DNA of 64,000 nt from an uncultured Oscillospiraceae bacterium (GTDB lineage: Bacteria; Bacillota; Clostridia; Oscillospirales; Oscillospiraceae), in NCBI GenBank assembly GCA_944387015.1, contig CALXDH010000004.1, forward strand, positions 29,435 through 93,434. Reading direction: 5' to 3'. Numbering within the stretch: the stretch's first letter is position 1; each line of letters begins with the position of its first letter. The translations under genes were made by a program, and so were the position numbers. The notes beneath the pieces were generated by a model. That model saw only the letters and a list, made by a program, of their open reading frames with translations, was not told where the DNA came from and made no database searches. This document shows, piece by piece, positions 41,608 to 50,228 of this stretch.

Positions 41608-42633
41608 TTACATTTCCCCCTGAACCCGCATATGGTCGATATTTGCGGCAATGTCGGCGATAAAGCCGCTCCGGGCATATTCCGCCGCCCGGAGCACGGC
41701 ATTGGTGATGGCCCGGGCATCGGATCCGCCGTGGGCCTTGATGACCGGCTTGGAGATCCCCAGGAAGGGCGTACCGCCCACCTCAGAGGGATCGAGCAGT
41801 TTTTTCATCTGCTCCAGATCGCCCTTCACCATGCCGGCAGCCAGCTTGCCCCGGGTGCTGGAGAGAAAGACGCCCTTGAGTTCCTTCAAAAGGAACTTAG
41901 CGGTCCCCTCCAGGCCCTTGAGCAGGATGTTTCCGGTAAAGCCGTCGGTCACCACCACATCGGCCTTGCCCAGCATCACGTCGTTGGCCTCCACGTTGCC
42001 GATGAAGTTGAGCCGCCCCTGCTCCGCCGCCGCCTGGAGCAGCGGATAGGTCTCATGGCGGAGGTCATCGCCCTTCTCTGCCTCAGCACCGATGTTCAAA
42101 AGGCCCACCCGGGGGCGCTCCACCCCCTGGACCCGCTGGGCGTAAAAGCTGCCCAGATACGCGAACTGCAGCAGATACTCCGGCGTGCACTCGGCGTTGG
42201 CGCCGCAGTCGCACAAAATGGCCCGGCCCCCCAGAACGGGGATGGTGGGACCCATGGCTGCCCGGCGGATGCCCCGGATGCGCTTGGTCACCAGCGTAGC
42301 GCCGGAGAGCAGGGCGCCGGTGGACCCGGCGGAGACGAAGGCGTCTCCCGCTCCCTCTTTGAGCAGGTTCAGTCCCACGGTGAGGGAGGAGTCCTTCTTC
42401 ACCTTGAAGGCCGTGGCGGGATCGTCGGCGATCTCCACCACTTCCGTGGCCCCCTTGATCTCCACACCGGCGGGCAGCGTCTTTTCGCCGCAGGCCTCCA
42501 CAGCCCGCAGGATCTCCTCCGTCCGTCCCACCAGAAGGATCTCCAGTCCGTGGGTGCGGTTTGCCTCCAGCGCACCCTGGACGATGGCACCGGGAGCATT
42601 GTCGCCGCCCATGGCGTCTACGATGATCTTCAT
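41608..42633 (-). CDS. plsX: Phosphate acyltransferase PlsX
   Basis: A 341-residue enzyme converting acyl-ACP to acyl-phosphate, the first committed step of phospholipid synthesis with PlsY. Marks are MKIIVDAMGGDNAPGAIVQG, GLNLLKEG, DAFVSAGSTGALL, ILCDCGANAE, VGLLNIGAEAEKG, VVVTDGFTGNILLK and the late PFLGISKPVIKAHG. The ATG overlaps the trmFO stop as ATGA. No FapR gene, which often precedes plsX, is present. Confidence 0.94.
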   Translation of the reverse strand: MKIIVDAMGGDNAPGAIVQGALEANRTHGLEILLVGRTEEILRAVEACGEKTLPAGVEIKGATEVVEIADDPATAFKVKKDSSLTVGLNLLKEGAGDAFVSAGSTGALLSGATLVTKRIRGIRRAAMGPTIPVLGGRAILCDCGANAECTPEYLLQFAYLGSFYAQRVQGVERPRVGLLNIGAEAEKGDDLRHETYPLLQAAAEQGRLNFIGNVEANDVMLGKADVVVTDGFTGNILLKGLEGTAKFLLKELKGVFLSSTRGKLAAGMVKGDLEQMKKLLDPSEVGGTPFLGISKPVIKAHGGSDARAITNAVLRAAEYARSGFIADIAANIDHMRVQGEM

Positions 42634-43937
42634 GCAAGGACCTCCTCTCTCAATCCGTCAATAATAGCCAGCGACCGCTGGGACAGTTCAGCATTCTTGT
42701 TCCGCTTGCCCTTGACCCGATGGTCCAGGGGCGGCATGATGCCGAAGTTGATATTCATGGGCTGGAACACCGTCACGGATTCGTTGGACACATACAGCCC
42801 CAGCGCGCCGATGGCGGTCTCTTGGGGGAAGTCCACCGGAGACTTGCCCTGCAGCCGCCGGGCGGTCTCCACACCCACCAGGAATCCGCTGGCCGCGGAC
42901 TCCACGTAGCCCTCCACGCCGGTCATCTGGCCGGCAAAGGAGATGCGGGGCTCCTTTTTCAGACGGTAGTAGCGGTCCAGCAAGCGGGGACTGTTCAAAA
43001 ACGTGTTGCGGTGCATGACCCCGTAGCGGAGGAACTCCGCGTCGTGGAGAGCGGGGATCATGGAAAAGACCCGGCGCTGTTCCGGGAACCGCAGATGGGT
43101 CTGGAAGCCCACCAGGTTGTACACGGTGCCGTCGGCGTTGTCCCGCCGCAGCTGCACCACGGCGTAGGGCCAACGGCCGGTGCGGGGATCGTCCAGCCCC
43201 CGGGACTTCAACGGGCCATAGAGCAGCGTATCATGTCCCCGGCGGGCCATGACCTCCACTGGCATGCAGCCTTCGAACACCTTGCCGTCCTCAAAGCCGT
43301 GGACCGGCGCCTCTTCGGCGGTGGTCAGGGCCTGCCAGAAGGCGTCGTACTCCTCCTGGTTCATAGGGCAGTTGACGTAGTCCGCCGTGCCCTTGTCGTA
43401 CCGGGAGCCCATCCAGGCGTAATTCATGTCCACGCTCTCGGCGGACACCAGCGGCGCCGCCGCGTCGTAAAAGTGAAGGGCCGTGTCCTCCCCCAGCAGT
43501 TCCCCCAGCCGCTCGGCCAGGGCGTCGGAGGTCAGGGGACCGGAGGCGATAACCACCTCTCCCTGGGGGATCTCCGTCACCTCGCCCTCCTGCACGGTGA
43601 TGTTGGGATGGGAGCGGACCCGCTCCGTCACCATTCGGGCAAAGCCGTGACGGTCCACCGCCAGGGCGCCGCCTGCCTCCACCCGGGTGGCGTCGGCGCA
43701 GGAGAGGATCAGGCTGCCCAGGCGGCGCATCTCCTCTTTCAAAAGGCCCACCGCGTTTTCCAGCTGGTCGCTGCGCAGTGAGTTGGAGCAGCACAGCTCC
43801 GCAAAATATTCCGTCTCATGGGCGGGGGTCTTTTTCTCCGGCTTCATCTCGCAAAGCGTCACCTGGACGCCCCGCTGCGCCAGCTGCCAGGCGCACTCGC
43901 TGCCGGCAAGACCCGCCCCGATCACTGTTACATGCAT
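42630..43937 (-). CDS. trmFO: Folate-dependent tRNA(uracil-54) methyltransferase TrmFO
   Basis: A 435-residue flavoenzyme that makes ribothymidine at tRNA position 54 using methylene-tetrahydrofolate. It has the FAD motif VIGAGLAGSECAWQLA, then CEMKPEKKTPAHETEYFAELCCSNS with the active Cys region, and GYVESAASGFLVG near the end. The ATG follows GAGAGGGAT. In Firmicutes trmFO usually follows topA directly; here a 0.6-kb XRE module separates them. TrmFO is coupled to plsX by the ATGA overlap. Confidence 0.94.
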   Translation of the reverse strand: MHVTVIGAGLAGSECAWQLAQRGVQVTLCEMKPEKKTPAHETEYFAELCCSNSLRSDQLENAVGLLKEEMRRLGSLILSCADATRVEAGGALAVDRHGFARMVTERVRSHPNITVQEGEVTEIPQGEVVIASGPLTSDALAERLGELLGEDTALHFYDAAAPLVSAESVDMNYAWMGSRYDKGTADYVNCPMNQEEYDAFWQALTTAEEAPVHGFEDGKVFEGCMPVEVMARRGHDTLLYGPLKSRGLDDPRTGRWPYAVVQLRRDNADGTVYNLVGFQTHLRFPEQRRVFSMIPALHDAEFLRYGVMHRNTFLNSPRLLDRYYRLKKEPRISFAGQMTGVEGYVESAASGFLVGVETARRLQGKSPVDFPQETAIGALGLYVSNESVTVFQPMNINFGIMPPLDHRVKGKRNKNAELSQRSLAIIDGLREEVLA

Positions 43938-43993
43938 GGTAAATCCCTCTCTTTTGGATGGACCGTCCGCCGGTGCCCGCCCCGAAGCGGTGC

Positions 43994-44203
43994 TCAGCGC
44001 CGGTCGCTGCGGCCCAGCAGGTAGTCGGTGGACACGTCAAAATAGTCCGCCAGCTTGATGAGATTCAAAATCTCAGGGAAAAACGACCCTGACTCATAGT
44101 ATTGGTATGCCCGAAGCTGAACACCCAAAAATTCCGCCATTTCCCGCTGCGTTTTCTTCTTCTCTTGCCGCAGCAATTTGAGGCGTTCGCCAAAAATTTT
44201 CAT
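43994..44203 (-). CDS. XRE-family helix-turn-helix repressor
   Basis: A 69-residue Cro/CI-type protein. The helix-turn-helix is KTQREMAEFLGVQLRAYQYYESG and the end DYFDVSTDYLLGRSD is typical. The ATG at 44203 follows AAGGAGG; the longer frame would run through the operators. It is divergent from the small gene at 44277 and lies upstream of trmFO in the same direction, 56 nt away, so its transcript may feed trmFO-plsX-acpP-rnc. Two identical inverted repeats lie in the promoter region and are its likely operators. Confidence 0.9.
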   Translation of the reverse strand: MKIFGERLKLLRQEKKKTQREMAEFLGVQLRAYQYYESGSFFPEILNLIKLADYFDVSTDYLLGRSDRR

Positions 44204-44212
44204 AGCGCCTCC

Positions 44213-44241
44213 TTGATATGCAAGTCTCTTGCATATATACT
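44213..44241 (+). promoter_or_regulatory. Promoter of the small gene, inside the operators
   Basis: TTGATA (44213-44218), 17-bp spacer, TATACT (44236-44241). The -35 to -10 region overlaps the first operator and abuts the second. Confidence 0.65.
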
Positions 44242-44260
44242 TTATGCAAGATACTTGCAT
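44218..44260. promoter_or_regulatory. Two identical operator palindromes between the XRE gene and its divergent partner
   Basis: ATGCAAG-TCT-CTTGCAT (44218-44234) and ATGCAAG-ATA-CTTGCAT (44244-44260). The arms are perfect and identical; centres are 26 bp apart. They cover the + promoter and the leader of the XRE gene, as expected of autoregulation. Confidence 0.85.
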
Positions 44261-44276
44261 AAAGGAGATGTTTTTC

Positions 44277-44519
44277 GTGAACGACCCGCTGGAGATCCTG
44301 TTTCAGGAACTCACCGACACGCTGGAGGACTCTCTCCCAAGCGCCTACTGGAAACATCGCCGTCTCCGGGACCGCCGGGAGGACGCCCTGCTGGAAACCC
44401 TGGACCAGCGGCAGCGGCAGCTGCTGGAGGACTACCAGGAGTCCGAATGGGACTGCACCGAGCAGCGGGAACGGGCGGTGTTTCTCGCCGCGTTCCAGCT
44501 GGCCCGGGCCCTTCGTTAG
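44277..44519 (+). CDS. Small acidic/helical protein, DUF6809-like, partner of the XRE repressor
   Basis: An 80-residue protein, probably all helical, with no membrane segment (VNDPLEILFQELTDTL, ALLETLDQRQRQLLEDYQE, ERAVFLAAFQLARALR). The tail pattern recalls DUF6809, a small group often found beside XRE genes in Clostridia, but the match is by eye only. The GTG at 44277 has AAAGGAG with 9-nt spacing; the upstream ATG is directly on that site. Its stop overlaps the convergent topA stop by 3 nt (44516-44519). Confidence 0.65.
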   Translation: MNDPLEILFQELTDTLEDSLPSAYWKHRRLRDRREDALLETLDQRQRQLLEDYQESEWDCTEQRERAVFLAAFQLARALR

Positions 44520-46948
44520 GCCTCGTCCTCCGCCTTTTTGGCGGACTTCTTCGCGGCAGGCTTCTTGGCTGTCGTGGTCTTTTTCGCTGCGGTCTTCTTG
44601 GCAGTGGAGGCGGCCGTTTTCTTCACGGTCTTTTTCACCGTGGCCTTCTCCTCCGCCTTTGCGGCGGCTGCCTTGGCGGTCTTTTTCGCAGGGGCTTTCT
44701 TGGCGGCTGTCTTTTTCGCCGCAGGCTTTTTCGCTGCCGTCTCTGCGGCAGACTGCTCCGCCGCCTCTTCCGCCGCGCCCTCCGCTTTGTCCTGGGCGGG
44801 TTTGCGGGGATAGCCCCGCTTCTCCTCCGGCAGGAAGTTGGAGCAGGCCGGGTTGATGCAGAAGGGCTTCTTGAAGCCACGGCCCGCCCGCTTGAACATG
44901 GTCTGGCCGCACACTGGGCAGTCATCCTTCACCGGCACGTCCCAGGTCATGAAGTCGCACTTGCGGCTCTCGTCCTTGCTGTTGAGGAATTCACAGCAGT
45001 AATAGGTATACTGCTTGTTGGTCTTTTTGCTGGTGCCGGTGCGCTTCATCAGCCGTCCGCCGCACTTGGGGCAGCGGCCCGGCATCTCCACCACCAGCGG
45101 CATGGTGAAGCTGCACTCGGGATACCCCGGGCAGGCCAGGAAGCGGCCGAAGCGGCCGGACTTGACCACCAGGTTGCGCCCGCACTCCGGGCAGATCTCC
45201 TCGCTGACCTCGTCGGGCACCTTGATGCGCACGCCCTCCAGGGCCTGCTCCGCCTGCTTGAGGTTCTGGTCAAAGTCCCCGTAGAAGTCCCGCAGGACAT
45301 CCTTCCAGGCGGTTTTGCCCTCCTCCACGGAGTCCAGCTGCTGCTCCATATGGGCGGTGAATTTCAGGTCGGCAATGTCGGTGAAACGCTCTTTCATCAG
45401 CGCCGTCACCACCCGGCCCAGGTTCGTGATGTGGAGGTACTTGCCCTCCTTCATCACATACTCCCGGTCCAGAATGGTGGACACGGTGGGGGCATAAGTG
45501 GAAGGACGGCCGATGCCCTGCTCTTCCATAGCGCGGATGAGCGTTGCATCGGTATAGTGGGCGGGAGGCTGGGTGAAGTGCTGGTCCCGGGAGAAGTCCT
45601 TGAGCTCCAGGGTCTCCCCCTCCCGCAGTGCCGGCAGGGGGGATTCCTTCTCTTCCTTCTCCTCGTCGCGGCCCTCTTCGTACACGGCGGTATAGCCGGA
45701 GAATTTCAGGCTGGAGGAGCTGGCCCGGAAGCTGTGATCCGCAGCCTCCACCTCCACCGCCACGCTGTCATAGACGGCGTTGGACATCTGGCAGGCCACA
45801 AAGCGGCTCCAGATCAGCCGGTAGAGCCGGTACTGCTCGCCGGTCAGGTCTTTTTTCACCTGCTCCGGCGTCCAGTTCACGTTGCTGGGGCGGATGGCCT
45901 CGTGGGCGTCCTGGGCGGTGGCTTTCGCCTTGTAGCGGTTGGGGCCCTTGGCGGGATAGTAATCCGCGCCGTAGCGGCCCAGAATGAACTCCCGGGCGGA
46001 GGCGATGGCCTCCTCGGAAAGCCGCAGGGAGTCGGTTCTCATATAGGTGATGAGGCCCACGGTGCCCTCGCCCTCGATGTCCACGCCCTCATAGAGCTGC
46101 TGGGCAATGGCCATGGTGCGCCGAGGCGTCATGGAGAGCTTGCGGGAGGCCTCCTGCTGCATGGTGGAGGTGGTAAAGGGCGGAGACGGAGAACGCTGCT
46201 TATCCGTCCGCTTGACGCTCTTGACCACAAAGGGAGCGTTTTTCGTGGCCTCCACCACAGCCTCCACCTCGTCGGCGGATTTGAGCTCCGCCTTCTTGCC
46301 GCCTACGCCGTGATACCGGGCGGCAAAGGGCAGACGCTTGACGTCGCTGCCCAGGAGATTGGCGTCCAGCGTCCAGTACTCCTCCGGCTGGAAGGCCTCG
46401 ATCTCCCGGTCCCGGTCGTCCACCATCCGGGTGGCCACGGACTGGACACGTCCGGCGGAAAGGCCCCGGCGGATCTTCTTCCACAGCAGGGGGCTGAGTT
46501 CATAGCCCACGATCCGGTCCAGGATGCGGCGGGCCTGCTGGGCATCCACCAGCTTCTGGTCGATGTCCCGGGGCTCCCGGATGCTCTCCTGCACCACGTT
46601 CTTGGTAATCTCGTTGAAGGTCACCCGCCGGCACTTGTCGTCCGGCAGGTCCAGGAGCTGTTTCAAATGCCAGGAAATGGCCTCTCCCTCACGGTCCGGG
46701 TCGGTTGCGAGATACACCATGTCCGCGCTTTTGGCGGACTTCTTCAGGTCGCTGATGATGTCCTCTTTGCCCTTGATGGGCTTATAGACCGGCTCGAAAT
46801 CATGCTCCAGGTCCACGCCCAGCGTGCTCTTGGGCAGGTCCCGGAGATGGCCCATGCAGGCCTTTACCGTAAAGTCCTTGCCCAGATATTTGCCGATGGT
46901 CTTGGCCTTCGCGGGAGACTCCACGATGACCAGGCTGTGATTTGCCAT
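44516..46948 (-). CDS. topA: DNA topoisomerase I with a Lys/Ala-rich tail
   Basis: An 810-residue type IA topoisomerase that relaxes negative supercoils. The TOPRIM domain starts LVIVESPAKAKTIGKYLG and has YLATDPDREGEAISWHL. The active Tyr is in GLITYMRTDSLRLS. Zinc fingers follow (CPECGRNLVVKSG; CPKCGGRLMKR; CPVCGQTMFKR). The last about 80 residues are a repeating Lys/Ala/Pro tail (KKTAAKKAPAKKTAKAAAAK), like histone H1 or some actinobacterial TopA tails, and should bind DNA non-specifically. The ATG follows GGAGGTAC. It is between dprA and the XRE module. Confidence 0.95.
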   Translation of the reverse strand: MANHSLVIVESPAKAKTIGKYLGKDFTVKACMGHLRDLPKSTLGVDLEHDFEPVYKPIKGKEDIISDLKKSAKSADMVYLATDPDREGEAISWHLKQLLDLPDDKCRRVTFNEITKNVVQESIREPRDIDQKLVDAQQARRILDRIVGYELSPLLWKKIRRGLSAGRVQSVATRMVDDRDREIEAFQPEEYWTLDANLLGSDVKRLPFAARYHGVGGKKAELKSADEVEAVVEATKNAPFVVKSVKRTDKQRSPSPPFTTSTMQQEASRKLSMTPRRTMAIAQQLYEGVDIEGEGTVGLITYMRTDSLRLSEEAIASAREFILGRYGADYYPAKGPNRYKAKATAQDAHEAIRPSNVNWTPEQVKKDLTGEQYRLYRLIWSRFVACQMSNAVYDSVAVEVEAADHSFRASSSSLKFSGYTAVYEEGRDEEKEEKESPLPALREGETLELKDFSRDQHFTQPPAHYTDATLIRAMEEQGIGRPSTYAPTVSTILDREYVMKEGKYLHITNLGRVVTALMKERFTDIADLKFTAHMEQQLDSVEEGKTAWKDVLRDFYGDFDQNLKQAEQALEGVRIKVPDEVSEEICPECGRNLVVKSGRFGRFLACPGYPECSFTMPLVVEMPGRCPKCGGRLMKRTGTSKKTNKQYTYYCCEFLNSKDESRKCDFMTWDVPVKDDCPVCGQTMFKRAGRGFKKPFCINPACSNFLPEEKRGYPRKPAQDKAEGAAEEAAEQSAAETAAKKPAAKKTAAKKAPAKKTAKAAAAKAEEKATVKKTVKKTAASTAKKTAAKKTTTAKKPAAKKSAKKAEDEA

Positions 46949-46985
46949 TGCGTACCTCCAAACGCCCCCGCCGGGGGCGTATTAT

Positions 46986-48176
46986 TTACTCAAAAAGATT
47001 CACCTTGCGGGTATAGCGCTTCCCGCTGTGCTGCTCAATGAGCTGTTCCAGCTCCAGCACCGTCAGGGCGGAGAGCACCCGCCGGGTGGGGATGCCGGTC
47101 TGCTCGATCAGATCGTCCACCAGCATGGGCTCCTCTTCCGGCAGCGCACGCAGCAAAGCGATCTGGTCGTCCGTCAGCTCCAGCTTCTCCTCCTTCAAAG
47201 ACAAAGACGGCAGCACCGGCTTTGCCTCCCGGGACTGACGGGCCCGATAGCCCAGCGTTTCCGGCTCCCGCCGGGCTCCTTCTGGATGGAGCTTATCCGG
47301 GAAACGGTCCTGGTATTCCCGCAGGATGTCCCAGGCGTCGGACACCAGCCCGGCGCCGTCCCGGATCAGGCGGTTGCAGCCCGCGCTGGTAAGTGCGTCG
47401 ATGGGACCGGGGACGGCAAACACATCCCTCCCCTGCTCCAGCGCAGTCTCTGCGGTGATGAGGGCGCCGCTGCGGGCGGGGGCCTCCACCACCAGCGCGG
47501 CAAGGCTCAGTCCGGACAGGATCCGGTTGCGCACCGGGAAATGTCTGCCGTCCGGCCGGGTCCCCGGCGGATACTCACTCAAAAGCGCGCCGGCCGCCGC
47601 CACGTCCTCATAGAGATAGCGGTTCTCCTGGGGGTATTTGACGTCCAGGCCATTGCCCACCACGCTCACCGGCGTACCGCCGGCCCGCAGGGCACCCCGA
47701 ACGGAAGCGGCGTCGATCCCCTCCGCGAGGCCGCTGACCACCACCGCGCCCGCGGCGGCAAGTCCAAAGGCCAGCTTTTCCGCGCAGGCCACCCCGTAGG
47801 GCGAGCACTTCCGGGTGCCCACCACGGCGATGGCCGCCTCTTCATCCATCACCGGCAGGTGCCCCCGAACGTAGAGCAAAACCGGCGGGTCGTAGATATT
47901 CTGCAGCCGGGCAGGATAGGCAGCATCCTGGATGGTCAGCAGCTGAAGGCCCAGCCGCTGGCAATCCCCCAGGATCCGGTTGGCTCGCTCCAGGTCGTGG
48001 TCCCGCAGCAGCGCTGCCTGCTCCCGGGTGATGCCCTCCGTCAGCAAGATCTCGCCTTCGTCGGCGTAAAAGAGGTTCTCCGGAGTGCCGAAATGGCGCA
48101 GCAGCGCCAGCCGGGTCTGGTTGTGCAGCCCCCGCAGGTTCGTCAGCCAAAGCCAGTATTTCAGCAACCCTCTCAC
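46986..48176 (-). CDS. dprA: DNA-processing protein DprA
   Basis: A 396-residue protein that loads RecA on incoming single-stranded DNA in transformation. The Rossmann core has AIAVVGTRKCSPYG, VVVSGLAEGIDAAS, NRLYEDVAAAGALLSEYPPG-like segments and FPVRNRILSGLS. A C-terminal winged helix (LVDDLIEQTGIPTRRVLSALTVLE) is also present. The start is ambiguous: GTG at 48176 or TTG at 48167, the latter with GAGAGG 8 nt upstream. Codons before that are not supported. It sits in the conserved trmH-dprA-topA order. Confidence 0.92.
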   Translation of the reverse strand: MRGLLKYWLWLTNLRGLHNQTRLALLRHFGTPENLFYADEGEILLTEGITREQAALLRDHDLERANRILGDCQRLGLQLLTIQDAAYPARLQNIYDPPVLLYVRGHLPVMDEEAAIAVVGTRKCSPYGVACAEKLAFGLAAAGAVVVSGLAEGIDAASVRGALRAGGTPVSVVGNGLDVKYPQENRYLYEDVAAAGALLSEYPPGTRPDGRHFPVRNRILSGLSLAALVVEAPARSGALITAETALEQGRDVFAVPGPIDALTSAGCNRLIRDGAGLVSDAWDILREYQDRFPDKLHPEGARREPETLGYRARQSREAKPVLPSLSLKEEKLELTDDQIALLRALPEEEPMLVDDLIEQTGIPTRRVLSALTVLELEQLIEQHSGKRYTRKVNLFE

Positions 48177-48205
48177 CTCTCGTCCGCCGTGCGGCGGCGC
48201 TCTTT

Positions 48206-48970
48206 TTACAGCGTGTCTCTGGCCGCCTCCCACAGCAGCACGGCGGCAGCCGCCGCCGCGTTCAAGGACTCGCAGTGCTCGCTCATGGGGATACGGACCG
48301 TCTTGTCGCAAAGGTCCAGGACCTCCCGGGAAAGCCCCCGGCCCTCGCTGCCGATGGCCACGGCGCAGCGGCGGTAATCCGCCTCCCGGGCGTCCACAGT
48401 ATCGCTGCGCAGCGCGGCACCATAGAGCGGCAGACCGCTCGTCTCCAGCAGCGCCGCCAGCGTTTCCACGGAACAGCTCCACACCGGACAGCGGAACACC
48501 GCGCCCATGGTGGCCCGCACCGTCTTGGGATTATAGAGATCCGCGCAGCCGTTTACCAGCAGCAGCCCGTCGGAGCGGAAGGCGTCCGCTGTGCGGAGGA
48601 TGGTGCCCACATTGCCGGGGTCCTGTACGCCGTCAAGTACCATGTACCGCGTCCCCGTCAGCTTCTCCGGAAGAGGCCGCTCTGGCATCCCGCACACGGA
48701 GAGCACCCCCTGGGGCGTCTGTGCCGGGGAAACCGAGCCCATCACGTCCTCCGGTACCCGGACATGACGGACCCCCGCCGGGATGGGCGGCAGGGGCACC
48801 TGGTCCGTGGAGATCACGGTATGAAGCGCCCCCTGCCACAGGAGGGCCTCCTCCAACAGCTTAGGGCTGTCACAGAGGAATTCACCGCATCTGCGGCGAT
48901 AGGAGGCAGAGGCCGCCAGCTTTCGCAGATGGGTGCAGAGCGGATTCTGCCGGCTGGTAATGGTCTCCAT
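48206..48970 (-). CDS. TrmH/SpoU-family RNA 2'-O-methyltransferase
   Basis: A 254-residue SPOUT methyltransferase. Residues 1-95 are the RNA-substrate-binding domain (ITSRQNPLCTHLRKLA). The catalytic knot domain has LDGVQDPGNVGTILRTADAF (motif 1), AIGSEGRGLS (motif 2) and IPMSEHCESLNAAAAAAVLLWEA (motif 3). The RNA target is probably rRNA or tRNA but is not known. The ATG follows CAGGAGG. It heads the dprA-topA group. Confidence 0.9.
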   Translation of the reverse strand: METITSRQNPLCTHLRKLAASASYRRRCGEFLCDSPKLLEEALLWQGALHTVISTDQVPLPPIPAGVRHVRVPEDVMGSVSPAQTPQGVLSVCGMPERPLPEKLTGTRYMVLDGVQDPGNVGTILRTADAFRSDGLLLVNGCADLYNPKTVRATMGAVFRCPVWSCSVETLAALLETSGLPLYGAALRSDTVDAREADYRRCAVAIGSEGRGLSREVLDLCDKTVRIPMSEHCESLNAAAAAAVLLWEAARDTL

Positions 48971-49059
48971 GATGTTCCTCCTGTTTGAAAACGGCCCGTC
49001 CCGCTGCCGACTGTCGCTTCTGCCGGACTTAGGGACATAATGGCCAGTATATTTAATGT

Positions 49060-49088
49060 ATTATAGCAATGTCCGTTTTCTTTTTCAA
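49060..49088 (-). promoter_or_regulatory. Sigma-A promoter of trmH-dprA-topA
   Basis: Minus-strand TTGAAA (49083-49088), 17-bp spacer, TATAAT (49060-49065). Confidence 0.75.
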
Positions 49089-49113
49089 GCTGTCTTTGTG
49101 AAATTCACGCAGC

Positions 49114-49148
49114 AAAACCGCCCTCCCGCCGCATGGGCAGGAGGGCGG
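49114..49148 (-). terminator. Intrinsic terminator of the HCDH-family gene
   Basis: Minus-strand CCGCCCTCC / GGGAGGGCGG stem followed by TTTT. Confidence 0.75.
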
Positions 49149-49158
49149 AGCTGATCCG

Positions 49159-50082
49159 TCACGCCTCTTCGTCGTCCAGCTTCACCGTGGCAAACCGGTA
49201 GAAGGGCTTGCGCTTGCGCAGCTCATAGTCCGTCTCACGCTCCGGCGTCCAGTGATACAGATCTTCACCGGTGGCGGTCTTTTCGTCCAGCAGGTGGCTG
49301 GGGCGGTCCGCGTTGCACAGGTGGGGGAAGAGATACGTCTGGATGTTCCGCTGCAGCGTCACGGGGAGGTGATCCCAGTACTCCATCAGACCGATGGAGC
49401 TGTACCGCTGACCAATGGAGTAGAGGATCGTCTTATCCACATCCTCCGCATCGGCGATCCCCTCGTCGATGATGTGCTCCGCCTCCCGGAAGAGGGCGTG
49501 GTGCAGCCGGTTTCCGATAAAGCCCGGGACATCCTTCTTGAGCACCACCGGCACCCGGCCCAGGTCCTCCAGCAGCGCCACTTCCCGATCCACGGTCTCC
49601 TGGGTGGTCGCCGCACACCGGACGATCTCCACCAGCGGCACCAGATGAGGCGGGTTCCAGGAGTGGGCCACCAGGAACCGCTCCGGATGCTTCATCTCCG
49701 CTGCGATCTCGTTGGCGGAGATGGCGGAAGTGGTGGAACTGAGGATCGCCTCCGGGGCGCAGACCACCTCCAGATGGGCCATGACCTCCCGTTTGGTGTC
49801 AATGGTCTCCGCCGCGGACTCGATCACAAACTGACAGCCCGCCAGATCCTCATAGGCCGTAGTGGCGGAAAGATACGTCAGCGCCTTGTCCCGCTGGGAC
49901 TCCTGCAGGACACCTGCGGCAATCAGATCGTCCAGCGCCGCCCGGACGGACCGGAGGCCCCGCTCACAGCTCTCCTGGGTACGGCCGTACAAAACGGCCG
50001 GATAACGGTTGCAGATCAGCAGCGTGGCCGTTCCCGTGGCCATCACGCCGGTTCCCACCACACCTACCTGACACTTCGGCAT
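49159..50082 (-). CDS. 3-hydroxyacyl-CoA dehydrogenase-family oxidoreductase
   Basis: A 307-residue NAD-dependent dehydrogenase. It has the Rossmann motif VGVVGTGVMATG, ESAAETIDTKREVMAHLE, SSTTSAISANEIA, HSWNPPHLVPLVEIV and FIGNRLHHALFREAEHIIDEG, all family-typical. The length fits 3-hydroxybutyryl-CoA dehydrogenase or the related carnitine/3-hydroxyacid dehydrogenases. The missing beta-oxidation neighbours make the exact substrate uncertain. The ATG follows GAGGAGG; the gene is monocistronic. Confidence 0.85.
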   Translation of the reverse strand: MPKCQVGVVGTGVMATGTATLLICNRYPAVLYGRTQESCERGLRSVRAALDDLIAAGVLQESQRDKALTYLSATTAYEDLAGCQFVIESAAETIDTKREVMAHLEVVCAPEAILSSTTSAISANEIAAEMKHPERFLVAHSWNPPHLVPLVEIVRCAATTQETVDREVALLEDLGRVPVVLKKDVPGFIGNRLHHALFREAEHIIDEGIADAEDVDKTILYSIGQRYSSIGLMEYWDHLPVTLQRNIQTYLFPHLCNADRPSHLLDEKTATGEDLYHWTPERETDYELRKRKPFYRFATVKLDDEEA

Positions 50083-50117
50083 AGTCGCTCCTCCTCTGAT
50101 TGGTATAAGATACCTTC

Positions 50118-50147
50118 ACTATATCACACCGTCCGCCTATGGAGCAA
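50118..50147 (-). promoter_or_regulatory. Promoter of the HCDH-family gene
   Basis: Minus-strand TTGCTC (50142-50147), 18-bp spacer, TATAGT (50118-50123). Confidence 0.5.
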
Positions 50148-50170
50148 CGGAATTTTCCACATCGATTTGT

Positions 50171-50200
50171 GGAAAACCCGGCGTTGCCGCCGGGTTTTCC
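50171..50200 (-). terminator. Terminator-like hairpin after the aldo/keto reductase
   Basis: GGAAAACCCGGCG / CGCCGGGTTTTCC stem with a GCAA loop; the T-rich arm can serve as the end of the minus-strand transcript. Confidence 0.65.
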
Positions 50201-50228
50201 ATCCAAAGTGCCGCTTTTGGCCAGCGGA

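Noticed and set aside
44102-47041. A 979-codon plus-strand frame opposite topA.
   Set aside because: It is a shadow frame of GC-rich coding DNA; topA motifs and zinc fingers are unambiguous on the other strand.
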